Below, piece after piece: positions 22,501 through 33,914 of a DNA stretch of 37,515 nucleotides. Every line of letters begins with the position of its first letter. Position 1 is the first letter of the stretch. Under the pieces are notes generated by a model. That model was not told the DNA's origin. It did not search any database and was given only the letters and a program-made list of their open reading frames with translations. The stretch lies in NCBI GenBank assembly GCA_004802705.1, contig SGPL01000339.1, positions 1 through 37,515 of the forward strand. The letters are read 5' to 3'. This DNA comes from Bondarzewia mesenterica. Its lineage: Eukaryota > Basidiomycota > Agaricomycetes > Russulales > Bondarzewiaceae. The position numbers and the translations under genes were made by a program.

Positions 22501-25500
22501 GTCGCTGAAGCCGCTGTGCTCGCACTCCGCCGCTTCATGTCTAACGCTCAATATGCGTCTGCAGTGCTCAAGAAGTTTACGTCGTTCTTTTTCGACCCAC
22601 TTCATATTTCGCAGGAAGGCTCAAGCTCCAAGCTCGTCATCGAGAATGCTCGCTTGCTGAACTTGTGGATCGGTCTTCTTGATGGATGGGTTCACGATAT
22701 CGTGCAGCGAAAGCCGGACGCTCTGTCGGACGAAGAGATTGCGGCGATTTCTTCGAGGGTCGACGAAATGGAAGCGGGAGCTCTGTTCCTTTTGTGCCAT
22801 GTATCGCCGTCCATCTATAGTGTTGGTGTCAAGTTACTGCGTATACTAGGCCTTCTGGTCGCCCATCTCTGGCCTCAGCCCACATCTCCTCAGACGAAAT
22901 TCATGGAGGTCCGTATTGTGGATGTTCTTCACGGCAGGGGCTCCTTCAAAGTACCCTTCGATGGCTTTGACCACATCTTGGATCCGGCCGATTTGGAACG
23001 TCTCAGACAATGGCGAGACTCCAACAAGCCGGACGCATATCTTCGAATCGCTGACAGCGAAGATTCGCGAGATCGCACCATATGGCAGTGGATATTCCCA
23101 GGGTTCATGCATTCTTATACCAGCGATGGAGCAGAGCACACGCCAGCAACTGTGGCCATCCTTCGAGAGACTCTTATCGCTGCAACTTCCCGTTTCCATC
23201 CCACCATCGCTGTGATGGCAGGTCTTAGCGTGCGAATGCCTCCTGTTCCTTCTGTGCGTGGCCCGGCTGCAAACGACAGAGATGCCAAAGTATACGTCGA
23301 CAACAGATTGATGACGGGGCAGTGGTATATGTGGACGAAGGTGTTGTGCTCTATCGCGTCGGTAGTGGATTATCGTCCCACTCTTGTTCAACGGGAACAT
23401 TCTCGTGCACCCTCAGAAGCCAATTTCGAGCGCGAAAAATTGACAACGACCCGTGGCCTAGTCCGTTATCTAACGCCATTCCTTGATTCTGAACATTCAA
23501 TGTTCAGGGATGCAGCTGTATTCTGTATCAGCTCTTTGCCGTCTAGAGGATATCCCCAGCTTCTAGAGGATCTAGGCCTCCTTGCGCACCGTCAGCTGTT
23601 TGACGATACGAGGATGAAATCAGGAGCTTCGGTTGCCGAACGAGGACGCCGACAGGAACGGTTGTTCACTGCCATCTCCCGTATTTATTTTCTCACAGCA
23701 CACTACCTTCAAGATCAGCGCTCAAGTAATCGGCAAGCCGCACTTTCTCCCGTTCTGCGATTCGTTCGGAACACGCAGACCTTCCTAACGTCCGCGGACT
23801 GTCGTGATCATTTCAAACTGCAGAAGTTGCGACGCTACTTCTGTGGGACAGTTGAGCGCTTATTCGACGGGCTCACTACTTTGACCGACACGGACCGGTT
23901 CATTCCTCTCAATATGCATTTGTCCCTCTTTCGACTTTGCGAAGAATGGTGCCAGGTCGGCCGCCAATCCGAGTCCGTCAAGCAGCGTTTGATTCTCATG
24001 CAGAGGTCGGCTACTAATGCCGTAGCTGATCCTTCGGAGAGGGGAGAGGCTGTGACTCTCTTTCAAAAAGAAACGAAGCTCTTATCCAATGCGGCCATCG
24101 GCGCTATGGCTTCTCTATGTGTACGTTAGCCATCGCTCTCCACTGCCCACTCGCTCATCCGGTTATTAGGCAAAAGCATACTTCCCTTCCGACATATCTT
24201 CAGGATCCCCAACGGACAACAATGCTGGCGCGGAATATTATAGAGCCATGGACCCGATGTCCACATTAGACCGATTGCATTCCATCTTGGCCTCGCTGGA
24301 CCAATTGAACCAGGCCAATGGAAAGTAAGTGGCTGTGGTAAATGACATATTGCAATGCGATTGACCATCGCCTTAGGAAAGCGCTCAGGAGTTTGCTGGC
24401 TAATAGCGAGAGAGATCCTGGCTTGGTGAATGAAGCCATGCGAAGAGCTTTTGTCACTGTCAAGGATATGGATACCAGCAACGTCCGCTTCTTCGAGGTG
24501 GTTGCGGACGTAATCTGCAACGTACGTGGTCATGGATTCCGGTTTGACCAAGCTGTCTGCCTTGGCTTGTACAACCTTTGTCACCCACTTCTCTATGTCC
24601 GTGCGTTGGCTCTGAATGTACTGGAGTTCATTCATGAGCAGTATGGCGGTATGCTATCCATCGCTCAATATGAAGCTGCGATCCGGAGTTTTGCACCGAG
24701 CACCTATCTTCACGCGTACCGCTTAATCTCAGACGTCCTTGCTGGAGAGCATCCAGATGAGGCGATGGGTGTTCTTTCCCAGTTCGCAACGTGGCTTCCC
24801 CATTTTTTTGAGGCTTCGAATTACCCACTGTTGCTCTTGCAGAGCCTGGAGTACTGGAGTCCAAACATCGATCTCATGACAGAAGATAAATCCGGCTTGT
24901 CGCGCGAAGGGCGGACGACACTCTACCATTTCATGTCCTTCACTCTGCGATACGCTGATAGCTATGCAGAGCAGATTCAAATGCTATGGACTCGTTTGGT
25001 GGACGCACCCCATCAGTCTAATGGTCACGCGACTATTCGATTCTTGCTCGAACAATCCCAGAAGGTTGGCAGCATCACCTACACCCAATGTGCGTCGAAA
25101 GTTGTCGCCTGCCTGTCACAATCCGCTGTCGGACGACAGGTTGTCGAGGATCTATGCAGCGTCATAGAGCCAGCTCGAATGCTTCCTACCATAGATCACA
25201 AATTGGTGTTCCCCAATGCGGAAGACGTGGAGTTGTGGTCTGATCTCGATGTCCTCTTCGCCGAACAGCCACGTTTATCGCTAGGGGCCGGGCAGTACGC
25301 CTTTCTTTTCATCCTAGATATTGCGCTGGATCGCACCTGGGACTTCCAGGCAGAACTGCCCATCATACTCCATGCAATCTTCGTCCATCTGGATCATCGA
25401 CTACCATTCATACGGGACCACGCCAAGCATATATTGTTCCAAGTATTGCGCTCATGGATGCCAGGTTACGATGAACTCCTCGACCGGGCGCTATATCCTG

Positions 25501-27240
25501 GTCGCTCCGCATTGAAGTCTGCCATCGCGGAACTCGAGCAGGATCTGGAGAAAAAAATTGTGGAAGGAGGACGAAACGACCAATCAGTCGGAACCTAAAA
25601 TGGAATGGCTTTGCGCCCAAGTACTGAGTTTGTTGGAACCCCTGCATCCCGATCTGGCACAGCAGTGGGGATCATTGGCTCTGTTGTGGGGTACAGCCTG
25701 TTCAATCCGTGCTATTGCATTTCGTTCTCTGCAGATCTTCCGTGCCCTTAGGCCCTCTGCAACACAAGCTGACCTAGCGCTGCTACTTGGCCGACTCTCC
25801 AATACGATCGCGGCTCCTGACGAGAACATCCAGTCTTTCACCGCAGAGCTCATTCAAACACTTACTGCGTTAGTAGACAGTGAAGAATTGGACATCGCAC
25901 TCGTGCCACAGATGTTCTGGTGCGCATGCGCATGCCTTTACACCACGGTTGAGGCAGAGTTCCTTCAAATCGTAGGATTTTTCGATTCTCTGCTCTCGCG
26001 ATTGGATCTCGACGACCAAAACACTGTCGAATTCTTGCTCGCCCAACGCCCATATGATTGGATGGGGTCTTCTTCTATGCAGTCATCTCTGCTCGTGGGT
26101 CTGCGTTCGTCCAAGACATCTGGCGCAACTATCAAAATCTTGGAGTACTTGACCAAATTCTCCGACAATAGATTGATCGACGAAAGCGAAGGACGTGTCC
26201 GCGATCTCTATACGATTTCGCTGCCATGGTGCCTAAGGGCGATGACAGACGAGACTCATGATCCAGCATTGGAGAACTTTGCTACCAATATTGGATACCT
26301 CGCTGAAATGGAGGGTCGATCGAGCATCGCTCGCATCATGACCTCCTTTGTCAAGGGCCGGTTCCGTACCAAAGATGACTTCCTGCGGCAGTCCGTAGCC
26401 AGCCTCAGAGAGCATTATGGTGTGGAGAATTGGACAGAAGTTGTCACCCTCTTGGTAGGCCTTGTGCTCAACCAGGAGAAGTGGCTTCGTGTCCACTCAC
26501 TGCAGATCCTCAAAGTCTTGTTCCAGCAGAGGGAAACTAGGAACCCAGTGGAGCTTTTAGGATCAGAATTGCTGATGCCTTTGCTGCGGTTGTTGGAGAC
26601 AGACCTCGCTCCGCGAGCGTTAGAAGTCTTGGAGGAGCCGATGACTATTTCGGGAGGTGGTCTTCCGGCGAAGCAAGTTCTTCGCATGAGTATGCACATG
26701 AGCATGCATCTGAAGCCAATGGCAAAGGAGGTCGATTCGATAGCCGATGTCTTCGGAATGCCGGAGGAGTCTGGGTGGTGCATCCCTCGACCGGACCAGC
26801 TAAGAGCAATGTGTCGCGCCAACGTCATGGCAGTCTTTGACACCTGCAAGGTGCCTTCAAGACCGTCCCGTATCGACTTTGAGCCAGAGAATATCGAGCG
26901 GCTGGCGTCACCAGATCCATTGGACGAGGACCTTGGCGATCTGGTACAGAACCTCCACGAGCTCAGCACGTTCTTCCAGGACAATACGATTGATCTTAAA
27001 ACTCCTTCCTTGCCTACCATGCCCAGCCAGCAGCTCGAGGCGCGGGTTGCTGCCATCCTTGCCAAGTCAACTGAAAACATTACCGACGTTCCCCAGACAC
27101 CCTTCGTTGATGTCTTTCGCGTCGATGGCATGACATCCTTTGGACCTGATGATTCTGACGATGACTCGGATCTCAGCTCCGACTCGGATGCCTTCGTATT
27201 CGATTCTCCGTCTGCTTTGCACAAGATGCGTAGTGTATGA
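19557..27240 (+). CDS. TAO3: Cell morphogenesis scaffold protein of the Furry family (TAO3/PAG1/Mor2)
   Basis: Giant HEAT/armadillo-like scaffold that works with the NDR/LATS kinase (Cbk1/Orb6) and Mob2 in polarised growth and septation. Exons: 19557-19590, 19644-20497, 20550-21013, 21065-21188, 21261-21398, 21461-21661, 21715-24120, 24170-24324, 24377-27240. All junctions are in phase. The disordered N-terminus (PDFDDEDFSSTS; Ser/Pro-rich to about residue 270) is followed by the family's N-terminal region (SEYALHAIFFRFATAAEMKI, then TDRFLSEMGPV and WPPESFEEGAEFMESLAKSF). Middle helical repeats follow (PVMNGIMRLVWTYMFRCRES), and a C-terminal region ending in an acidic tail (DDSDDDSDLSSDSD). 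Predicted length is about 2,412 aa, close to other fungal members. The frame is broken once: an A7 run at 25551-25557 puts the downstream part (LWKEDETTNQSEPK) one base out. Six A would restore a continuous frame. For such a conserved gene, an assembly error or a strain-level indel is likelier than loss. Confidence 0.93.
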
Positions 27241-27586
27241 TCATTTACAACTTCGTTTGACATATTTATCTTGTATCCTTTATGTCTTCATCTGGGTTTT
27301 CTTTCCTTAGTCACTCTCCGGCATTTGTTTATAGCTACTCGTCATACAGTGTTACTATATTACTTCATACATACATCACGGCATATCTCTTGTACGACTA
27401 CATACTCTCTCACTGGACCACATTCGCTTTGCATACGACTAAGTCACTTCTGGGCTCATTTTTACTTGTTGCTTGATACTCGGATATAGAAAAGTAAGAC
27501 ACAGTGTAACATAGTATAGCGATCCTTCTACTGCATGGAAAAATTGTATGACCGTTGAAGGAAATTGACAGAATTTATGTACATAC
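27241..27586. other. 3' flank of TAO3
   Basis: No gene. T-rich sequence consistent with a 3' untranslated region and terminator, ending at the left border of the MITE-like element. Confidence 0.5.
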
Positions 27587-28254
27587 TGGGTGACTTTCCG
27601 CAGCCTTATTTTTATGATATGATATTCTATGGGGCATTTCAAATTCATTATGAGAGGACAAATTACCAAAAATAGAATAGTTTTATTCGCTCCATAAACC
27701 ACAGGGCAACCACAATAAATTTATTGCAAACAAGTCATCGTGGACTCCTCACAACAATGGGTTTATACAAGCACCTTTGCGTTAATATTGTGTTCAGGAT
27801 TTGCACAGCGCTTGTGTGAGAGAGTCAGAGACCCACCCCTTGTGCAGATATGAACGTGGACGAGGCCGCTATCATCCTCCACCGCATGAGTGTTTGAGCC
27901 GGCGTCGTTGCTCTGCAACTCGCGACGCTGCTGAGCATGGCGAGAACGTGATGTTCAGAAGGAATATAATTTAGACTTACTTTGAAGCTGTATTGAAGGA
28001 TCGAGAAGAGGTGCACTAGGGTATACTACAAGTTGCACTACAAGTCGTGCAGTACAAGAGTCTCGGCAGCAACTCGGCAGTGTCCATGGGACCTAAAACT
28101 TGCCTAAAGCGGTTGATTAGTCCGTTACGCAACCTCCAGACTATTGTGGTCGATTTATTTCGATTTCAAATGAATATCCGGAAATGAACGGCATCTCGGC
28201 ACAGGAGCACATAGAATATCATATTATAAAAATCAGGCTGCGGAAAGTCACCCA
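27587..28254. mobile_element. MITE-like non-autonomous DNA element with 45-bp terminal inverted repeats
   Basis: The left end (27587-27631) begins TGGGTGACTTTCCGCAGCCT. The right end (28210-28254) is its inverted copy, ending AGGCTGCGGAAAGTCACCCA apart from one base. The two 45-bp arms differ at about three positions. The 668-bp unit has no transposase; its longest open frame is a 63-aa minus-strand frame at 27825-28016 of no recognised type. The flanks read GTACATAC on the left and CTTACACA on the right, so no exact target duplication is visible and the superfamily cannot be set. It lies about 350 bp past the TAO3 stop and 245 bp before the 3' end of MLH1. Confidence 0.75.
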
Positions 28255-28498
28255 CTTACACATCGGGATTATGGACCTCGGCGCCAGTTGTCTCAAACTT
28301 TCGTGATACATAGCATCTGTGCCTATTTCGCTCAGTGAAATCACAGCGGCCAACTCCGATATGTACGCGAGAACCAGGTCATCGGTTTGTCGTCGCAATC
28401 TAGTTTTGTATGTACAGTACGATGTATGAGCAATAAAGATACATGCAACCGGTTAATCATACATATTAGATCCAAGTACACTACACTAGCCTGGAAAA
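28255..28498. other. 3' flank of MLH1
   Basis: Short non-coding stretch between the element and the MLH1 stop, presumably containing the MLH1 polyadenylation region. Confidence 0.4.
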
Positions 28499-31400
28499 TC
28501 AGCATCGCTCGAAAACTCTGTACAGGTCGGGCAGGCTCGCAACCTGTACAACGTCCCTGTCGAGAAGCGACCGCGGTGCGAGGAGGTATCGGCGCATTGC
28601 TTGGAAGAGGACATGCTGGATCTGCCATTTCTCCGCTTTCTCTGGCTGGGACTCCGCACCCTTCTCAATTCCCGATCCGGCCTCCTCTGTGACGTGTGGA
28701 GACAGCGGTCCCGGAATATAGAAGTACGCCAGCTCGCGCAGGAAGGTGTCGAAGCATTCTACCTCGGATGTCCAGTTTACCTGCGATTCATCATCGGTCA
28801 GTCAGCTGTGCAAAGCTAGGAAGCTAAATTCCCCCAAGACAAACCTGAGGTCCCAGGCGCATCAGAAATAGGGGCAACTTGTCGAGGTTGGGGGTATAAT
28901 CTTGGAACAGGAGAGGCAAACTTTCGACGAGGCCGTCTGCAGATATGCAGAACGAAAAATATTCGGCAAGCATGTCTCGACGGGATACTAGGATGTCCAT
29001 GATGGCCTGCGAGGTAACGTCAGGTATGTGTCGATGACGTTGGCCGACAAGGACATGTAATAGAGAAAATAACACTTACGTCCACTATTTGCGGTTTTGT
29101 CAATTTACTCTGCTCAGTTCCCTCCTCCGCCTCGACGGCAAGGGTGACAAGGGCTCGCAAAGACGGGGGCGGATTGAGCTTGAAGCGCTGTAGATCCCCA
29201 AATTGTCGGAGACCGAGTTGATAAAATAGCTCTTCACTGAGATGGTCACAAAGAGAATTGCATCAGCCAGAGAATGACAACAAAATAGGTTGAGCAGGAG
29301 AACGCACGCCAACGCGCCATGGCTGACAAGGTACAGCTTTGTGGAGTACTGCACTAGACTAAGCTCCCTTTCCAGGTCAACAACACCTACGAATATATGT
29401 TTTTGAAGTATTTCCGTCAGTTCTGTTCGTCAGGAATTGTTGTTTTGTTGTTGTTGGCAGACGGTCATGAGAACGGATTTGACATGAATAAGATTGGAAC
29501 TCACGTTCATGGGTCTGATCAATCACATTCTTTCTCAGACGCTTGATGCTATCCAAATAGCACACAGACTCTTTTACGACCCTCTCTTTCTCTCTCACTT
29601 GTGCAATCGTGGGCGATGCATCGCCGTCTGCGCAAGGAATGGGAGATTGAGAAGCCACAGGGAACATAGAGTCGAGCGTCCGGTCGGCGACGGAGGTGCG
29701 GACCTTATGCTGCGAGAGGACCTTCTTCTTATTCGAAGTTGTTGCCGCTGTCGTAGATGCCTGACCGTCATCTCTATCATCTTCTTCTGTCTGCCGCGCT
29801 CGCTCTTTCATTTTGGTTTTGCTTCCTCCGTCGGGCTCGGCAATTCCACCCGTAAGCAAAGTCTAGATGTGGACCGTCATTTCTCGCACTCTGTCACAGC
29901 AAGAGAGCAAGAAAGGTACCTGGTACTCGAAGGTCCTTTCGCCAATTCCAGCGAGCTTCGTCTGCATTTCATCGGCCACATGCTCAATGATCGCTTCCTC
30001 GTCCAGGAAGTGGACTTCGCGTTTCGTGGGATGCACGTTGACATCTACTGTTGTGGGATCTAGTTGGAGGCTATGGGAGCGGAACATGAGCAGGACTGTG
30101 TGACAAGGAATTGATCGCGGAATTGTAGACACCTGAGGTAAACAAACGGTGACGAGCCTTTGGGTAGGATTCCGCTGTAGACAGACTCGATTGCGCGCTT
30201 GATCCTGGAAGACTCGACCAGGCGATCTGACGACAAGTCAAACTTGTGAATCGGCAACATCTCATGTACTCCTTTGTCACGCACGGTTAATGAAGAGAAG
30301 AAACACCATCTTTTTGGCGTGGTGGTTAGCACTCGTAAAATGTACCTCTGCCTTCCAATCTTCTTCGCATTGTGTTTGAGCTTCTTCATCTTCGTCCGCA
30401 TCCGACTCATCGATTTCGCTATGTTTCCTCTTGCCCTTGCCCTTGCCCTTGTTGTCATGCTTTTTGCGAGAGGAAGGTGAGACCTGTATATGAAGAAGCT
30501 CCCTTGCCAGACTCTGTCCATAAAGCAAACGGATGGCTTGGTGAGTCGTGGATGATGAAGGAGTCGACAAGTCAGGTGTCGCAGAACCAGCCTGTACAAA
30601 TTTTGCCGCATATGCTTAGTAAATTGAAAAAAAAAGTAGACGATGCCATGTACCTTCTTGCAGACGAACGACACGCCAGAATTGTGCACAGCATACTTGG
30701 TTACGACGTCAAGAATGCGAGCATACTCTTCGGCTGAGCTCCGCAGGGCCGAAAGGCGTGCGGGGGTGTTATAGAAGAGGTTTTCGACCTGCATCAGCAG
30801 CATACATGAAGTCAGGCGATCGCATGCAAGGGCATTAGGTATGCAGGAATTAAATTTAGGAAAGCATCGCACAGTGATAGTTGTCCCGTCGTTACCAGCA
30901 AATGGTTTAGGTTCTGGACTAAGCCCTGGTTTTGAAGGGGTCAGTTCTCCATCAATATAGCAAGCCCTTTACAAGGTACATCAGAAATACTGTTGTATGC
31001 GTGTTTTATGGAGCATCGTACCTCCAAGCGCAGGCATCTTTCTTTGTCTTGGTGATTACTGTCAGGTTCGCAACATGAGATATGGAAGCCAGAGCTTCCC
31101 CGCGAAACCCATAGGTCGTCAGACGAGAAAGGTCTGAGAACGAAGAGAGCTTTGATGTCGTGAAGCGCTGTGCAAGGATAGGAAGATCTGATTTCTTCAT
31201 ATTGACCCCGTCAGCGCCAAATGATCCACTTTCAGGTCCGCAGAGCTGACCTTGATACCGCATCCATTATCCTGTATCTGCAACAGCTTCATGCCACCAT
31301 CTTTGATGGTGATTCGAATGGAAGTGGTGCCGGCGTCCAAACAGTTCTCGAGGAGCTCTTTCAAAGCGGATGATGGTCTGTGTATAATCTAGTGCCCGTG

Positions 31401-31545
31401 CATGAGTCGGATGAGAGACCCGACGCGTCTTTCGCGCATCACGCACCTCTCCCGCAGCTATCCGGTTGATGAGCGACTCTTGGAGTCGACGGATGGGTTT
31501 TGGTTCCTGCGGTTCTGGCTCCGGGGAGTCGAGACGCGTCGACAT
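28499..31545 (-). CDS. MLH1: DNA mismatch repair protein MLH1 (MutL homologue)
   Basis: GHKL ATPase that pairs with a PMS-type partner after MutS recognises a mismatch, acting in the nucleus. Thirteen exons (minus strand, 5' to 3'): 31447-31545, 31251-31388, 31022-31194, 30873-30966, 30654-30788, 30285-30591, 30133-30226, 29920-30070, 29505-29862, 29308-29422, 29080-29236, 28845-29006, 28499-28780. They sum to 2,265 nt, 754 aa, with no stop. N-terminal motifs: RIAAGE at about 28-33, the catalytic Glu region [10 protein letters not shown] at 43-52, DNGCGI at 73-78, FTTSKL at 90-95, GFRGEAL at 108-114. Then [11 protein letters not shown] and [16 protein letters not shown] of the transducer domain. 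The linker is long and charged, including a Lys/Gly-rich insert in exon 6 ([10 protein letters not shown]). The C-terminal MLH1 domain starts near [15 protein letters not shown] and ends in the diagnostic LYRVFERC. The gene looks intact. It is head-to-head with the CBS-domain gene. Confidence 0.96.
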
Positions 31546-31906
31546 GGCCTTCTCCTAGACGCAAACTTGTCAACAGATCAGCGAGGACTGGGTATTTTCA
31601 TCCCAATTTTCATCCCAAAGAACAACACGTTCCACAGGGGTATGTTCGGGTCGGTTGCGTGAGTGGAGACGAATAAAGGGTGGTAGATAGTGGGAGCGCG
31701 CGATGTGGAGTGCGACAAAGCAAGAAGTGTGACACTCGGTCCGAGTCACGTGTAACTTTCAATCGTTCCACCATCCTTTTGGCTCGTAATGTCCGCATCC
31801 ACCGCCCTCCAATTCATTCATCAGACAACTCGGATACCTTGCCTCTGACAGACGCGACCTTCACCTATAGCCTTGACCGAAATATCTTCCCGCCTCTGCA
31901 AACAAT
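31546..31906. promoter_or_regulatory. Bidirectional promoter between MLH1 and the CBS-domain gene
   Basis: Only 361 bp separate the two start codons. A GTCACGTGT site (CACGTG at 31747-31752) lies about 200 bp from MLH1 and 155 bp from the CBS-domain gene, so one factor could serve both. A short direct repeat (CATCCCAATTTTCATCCCAA) lies at about 31599-31619. Confidence 0.55.
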
Positions 31907-32740
31907 ATGTCAACTGTAGCAAACCCAACGGTGCCTACCGACTCAGTCTCGGCATTCACGAAGATCCACGGTCCTAAACTGCCTTCACCAGACAAATATC
32001 GTGGTGCAGTGGTGGAGGTAAGTGGATGATGTATTGTATGTTGGCAGCCAATCTTTATGTCTCTCGTGTCCAGGACCTTCAGCTACCTCCAGCCTTCGCG
32101 CTGCCTCAGGACGAGGGTATCTCTCGCGCGATCGAACTCGCCTATGAGCGGGATTTCTCACATATCCCGTATGAATTTGCCTCATGACTGGAGCACTCGA
32201 ATATTAAATTACCCTACTCCACAGAGTTCTTGACCGCAAACGCAAGCCGATTGGGTATGTCGATGTCGCTGCACTGAAGAGGAAATGGGAAGCAGGCGAA
32301 GCAACACCAGTGAGTACTCCAAAATACATATCTTCCTCCCTTGATGTCATCAATTCTGCATCGTGTACTGCTCCCAGACAGACAAAGTCTCGTCTTACAT
32401 GACCAAATTTAACCGCTCCGTCTCCACGAATCCTTACACCACTATCACCCCTGACACACCGCTCGCCGAAGTCGAAGGCTTCCTCAAGAATAACATATTT
32501 GCATTAGGTGCGCATTACCACGGGGCGCTTCCATGCATATATTCCTCTTCCATGTCTAATTTTTCTAACTCGACTCATCCATTCCCACCTCTCTGTCAAC
32601 CGACAGTGACGGACTACGACCGGAAATTCGTTCTTGCAGTTGCCACATCGCAAGATCTTGAGGTGAGAGTTGCACTTTCTTAGCAATTCAAATAGTAATG
32701 ACATTTCTTGCAGACATTCGTGTCTCGACGCGGGATGTAA
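31907..32740 (+). CDS. Small CBS-domain (Bateman module) protein
   Basis: Six exons, 31907-32017, 32074-32168, 32225-32309, 32378-32507, 32607-32662, 32714-32740, sum to 504 nt, 167 aa, in phase throughout. The start is MSTVANPTVPTD. The residue pattern fits a pair of CBS repeats: HIPVLDRKRKPIGYVDVAAL in the first half, then TITPDTPLAEVEGFL, FALVTDYDRKFVLAVATSQD and DLETFVSRRGM at the end. CBS pairs bind adenosyl nucleotides and usually act as energy or ligand sensors. No attached catalytic domain is present, so it may regulate a partner protein; which one is unknown. Similar stand-alone CBS proteins are widespread in fungi. It shares a promoter region with MLH1. Confidence 0.8.
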
Positions 32741-33914
32741 CATATGGCTTCCAACGCTTGTACCCATTTATCGTTTTTTCGTTGTATGTTCAGCATAGAT
32801 GGTATTGACGCACTCATCACAGTTCTTGCATCGTAATTCAATGTTCTTATAGGTTCTTATGGAGTTTTTTTTTTTCCCATCACTTAAGGTCATATTTGCT
32901 CGTCATACAGAATCCTCAAAGCAGTCTTCCATAAAGAATCTTGAAATTCAGCTCCATCCCGGTCTGATTTATGAAAAAAATCCTGCAGCGGGTCATTGCT
33001 TGTGCGAGATTTGGCCATCGCCGCATCACCTACTGCAACAGTAAGGCCAATGAATGGGAATATTTTCATCTACGTACCCGTGCAAGCTATCAATCGTCCT
33101 TATAACAACATTTTGCGAACCACCTGTCCCGCCAGATTCTTTGCTAGCGATCAGCCTTACCAGTGCATACCGTAATATGTACGTACATGGATCCGGAGCA
33201 GCCTCCTTCTGCGAGACATCGCTGGCCGAGAAGTACAGTCTTCTTCATTTAAACGCCCGCAGATAGGGTGTCTAGATCAAGGCGATGCCCTCTGGGTACA
33301 CATGTAACTAAATGGGCTTCGTCATCCGTCATTCGAAATGAGAATCCTTCCGAATTCCAACCGAACCCTCTGGCATCGCCTGGAGACATATCTGTTTGAG
33401 CAGATGCGAGTACTGTTGTATGATTGGCGATTGACTTACAGTCCACGTTGCGAATGGTAATTCATGTCCATGGGCATATCCTGGAACTCCGAGATTGTTC
33501 AAGTTTACATGCGCGATGGTGGATAACAACTGTTCGACTTGGGGCGTCGACGCACTAAAAACCATCCTGCAGCTCATGAGGCCTGAGGGGTGGACGATTT
33601 ATTTATGGTTCCTGGACTTTATCGGACATGTACAAGGACAATTTACAGTGAACAGACAACCAAGTAATTACTGCGTCGGACGTCGGTGGATCAATTCCTA
33701 GATATGACAACACCTGCCTTATAAGGAAAGCATTCCTTTCGGATCAGTGGGCCTGCTTTTGGGCGGTAATCAGTACCGTACAGTAATTGCCTGCCAATCA
33801 TCCATCCACCATGCGAGTATTAATATTCCCCTTGTTCTTCATCCCCTTCTCTATTTCCCTCTCGCCCCCGTCCTTGTCCTTCCTTCGCGGCGCCAGGCCG
33901 CTCCGAATATCGCC
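32741..33914. other. Intergenic region with one doubtful minus-strand open frame
   Basis: No clear gene. A minus-strand frame at 33329-33577 reads VNLNNLGVPGYAHGHELPFAT and can be continued across a 48-nt GTAAGT...AACAG intron. A second frame at 33249-33446 reads FGWNSEGFSFRMTDDEAHL, but the two do not join in phase at that intron. It may be a relic or a small gene; I do not recognise it. The right end should hold the promoter of the receptor gene. Confidence 0.3.

Noticed and set aside
25551..25557. Programmed -1 ribosomal frameshifting at the A7 run in TAO3
   Set aside because: The shift needed is +1, not -1, and a one-base homopolymer indel is a simpler explanation.
26415..27263. 282-aa minus-strand open frame opposite the TAO3 3' end
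   Set aside because: It lies antisense to a well-conserved coding exon and has Ser/Arg-rich composition typical of shadow frames.
29494..30063. 189-aa plus-strand open frame across MLH1
   Set aside because: It crosses MLH1 exon and intron boundaries on the opposite strand and has no independent support.
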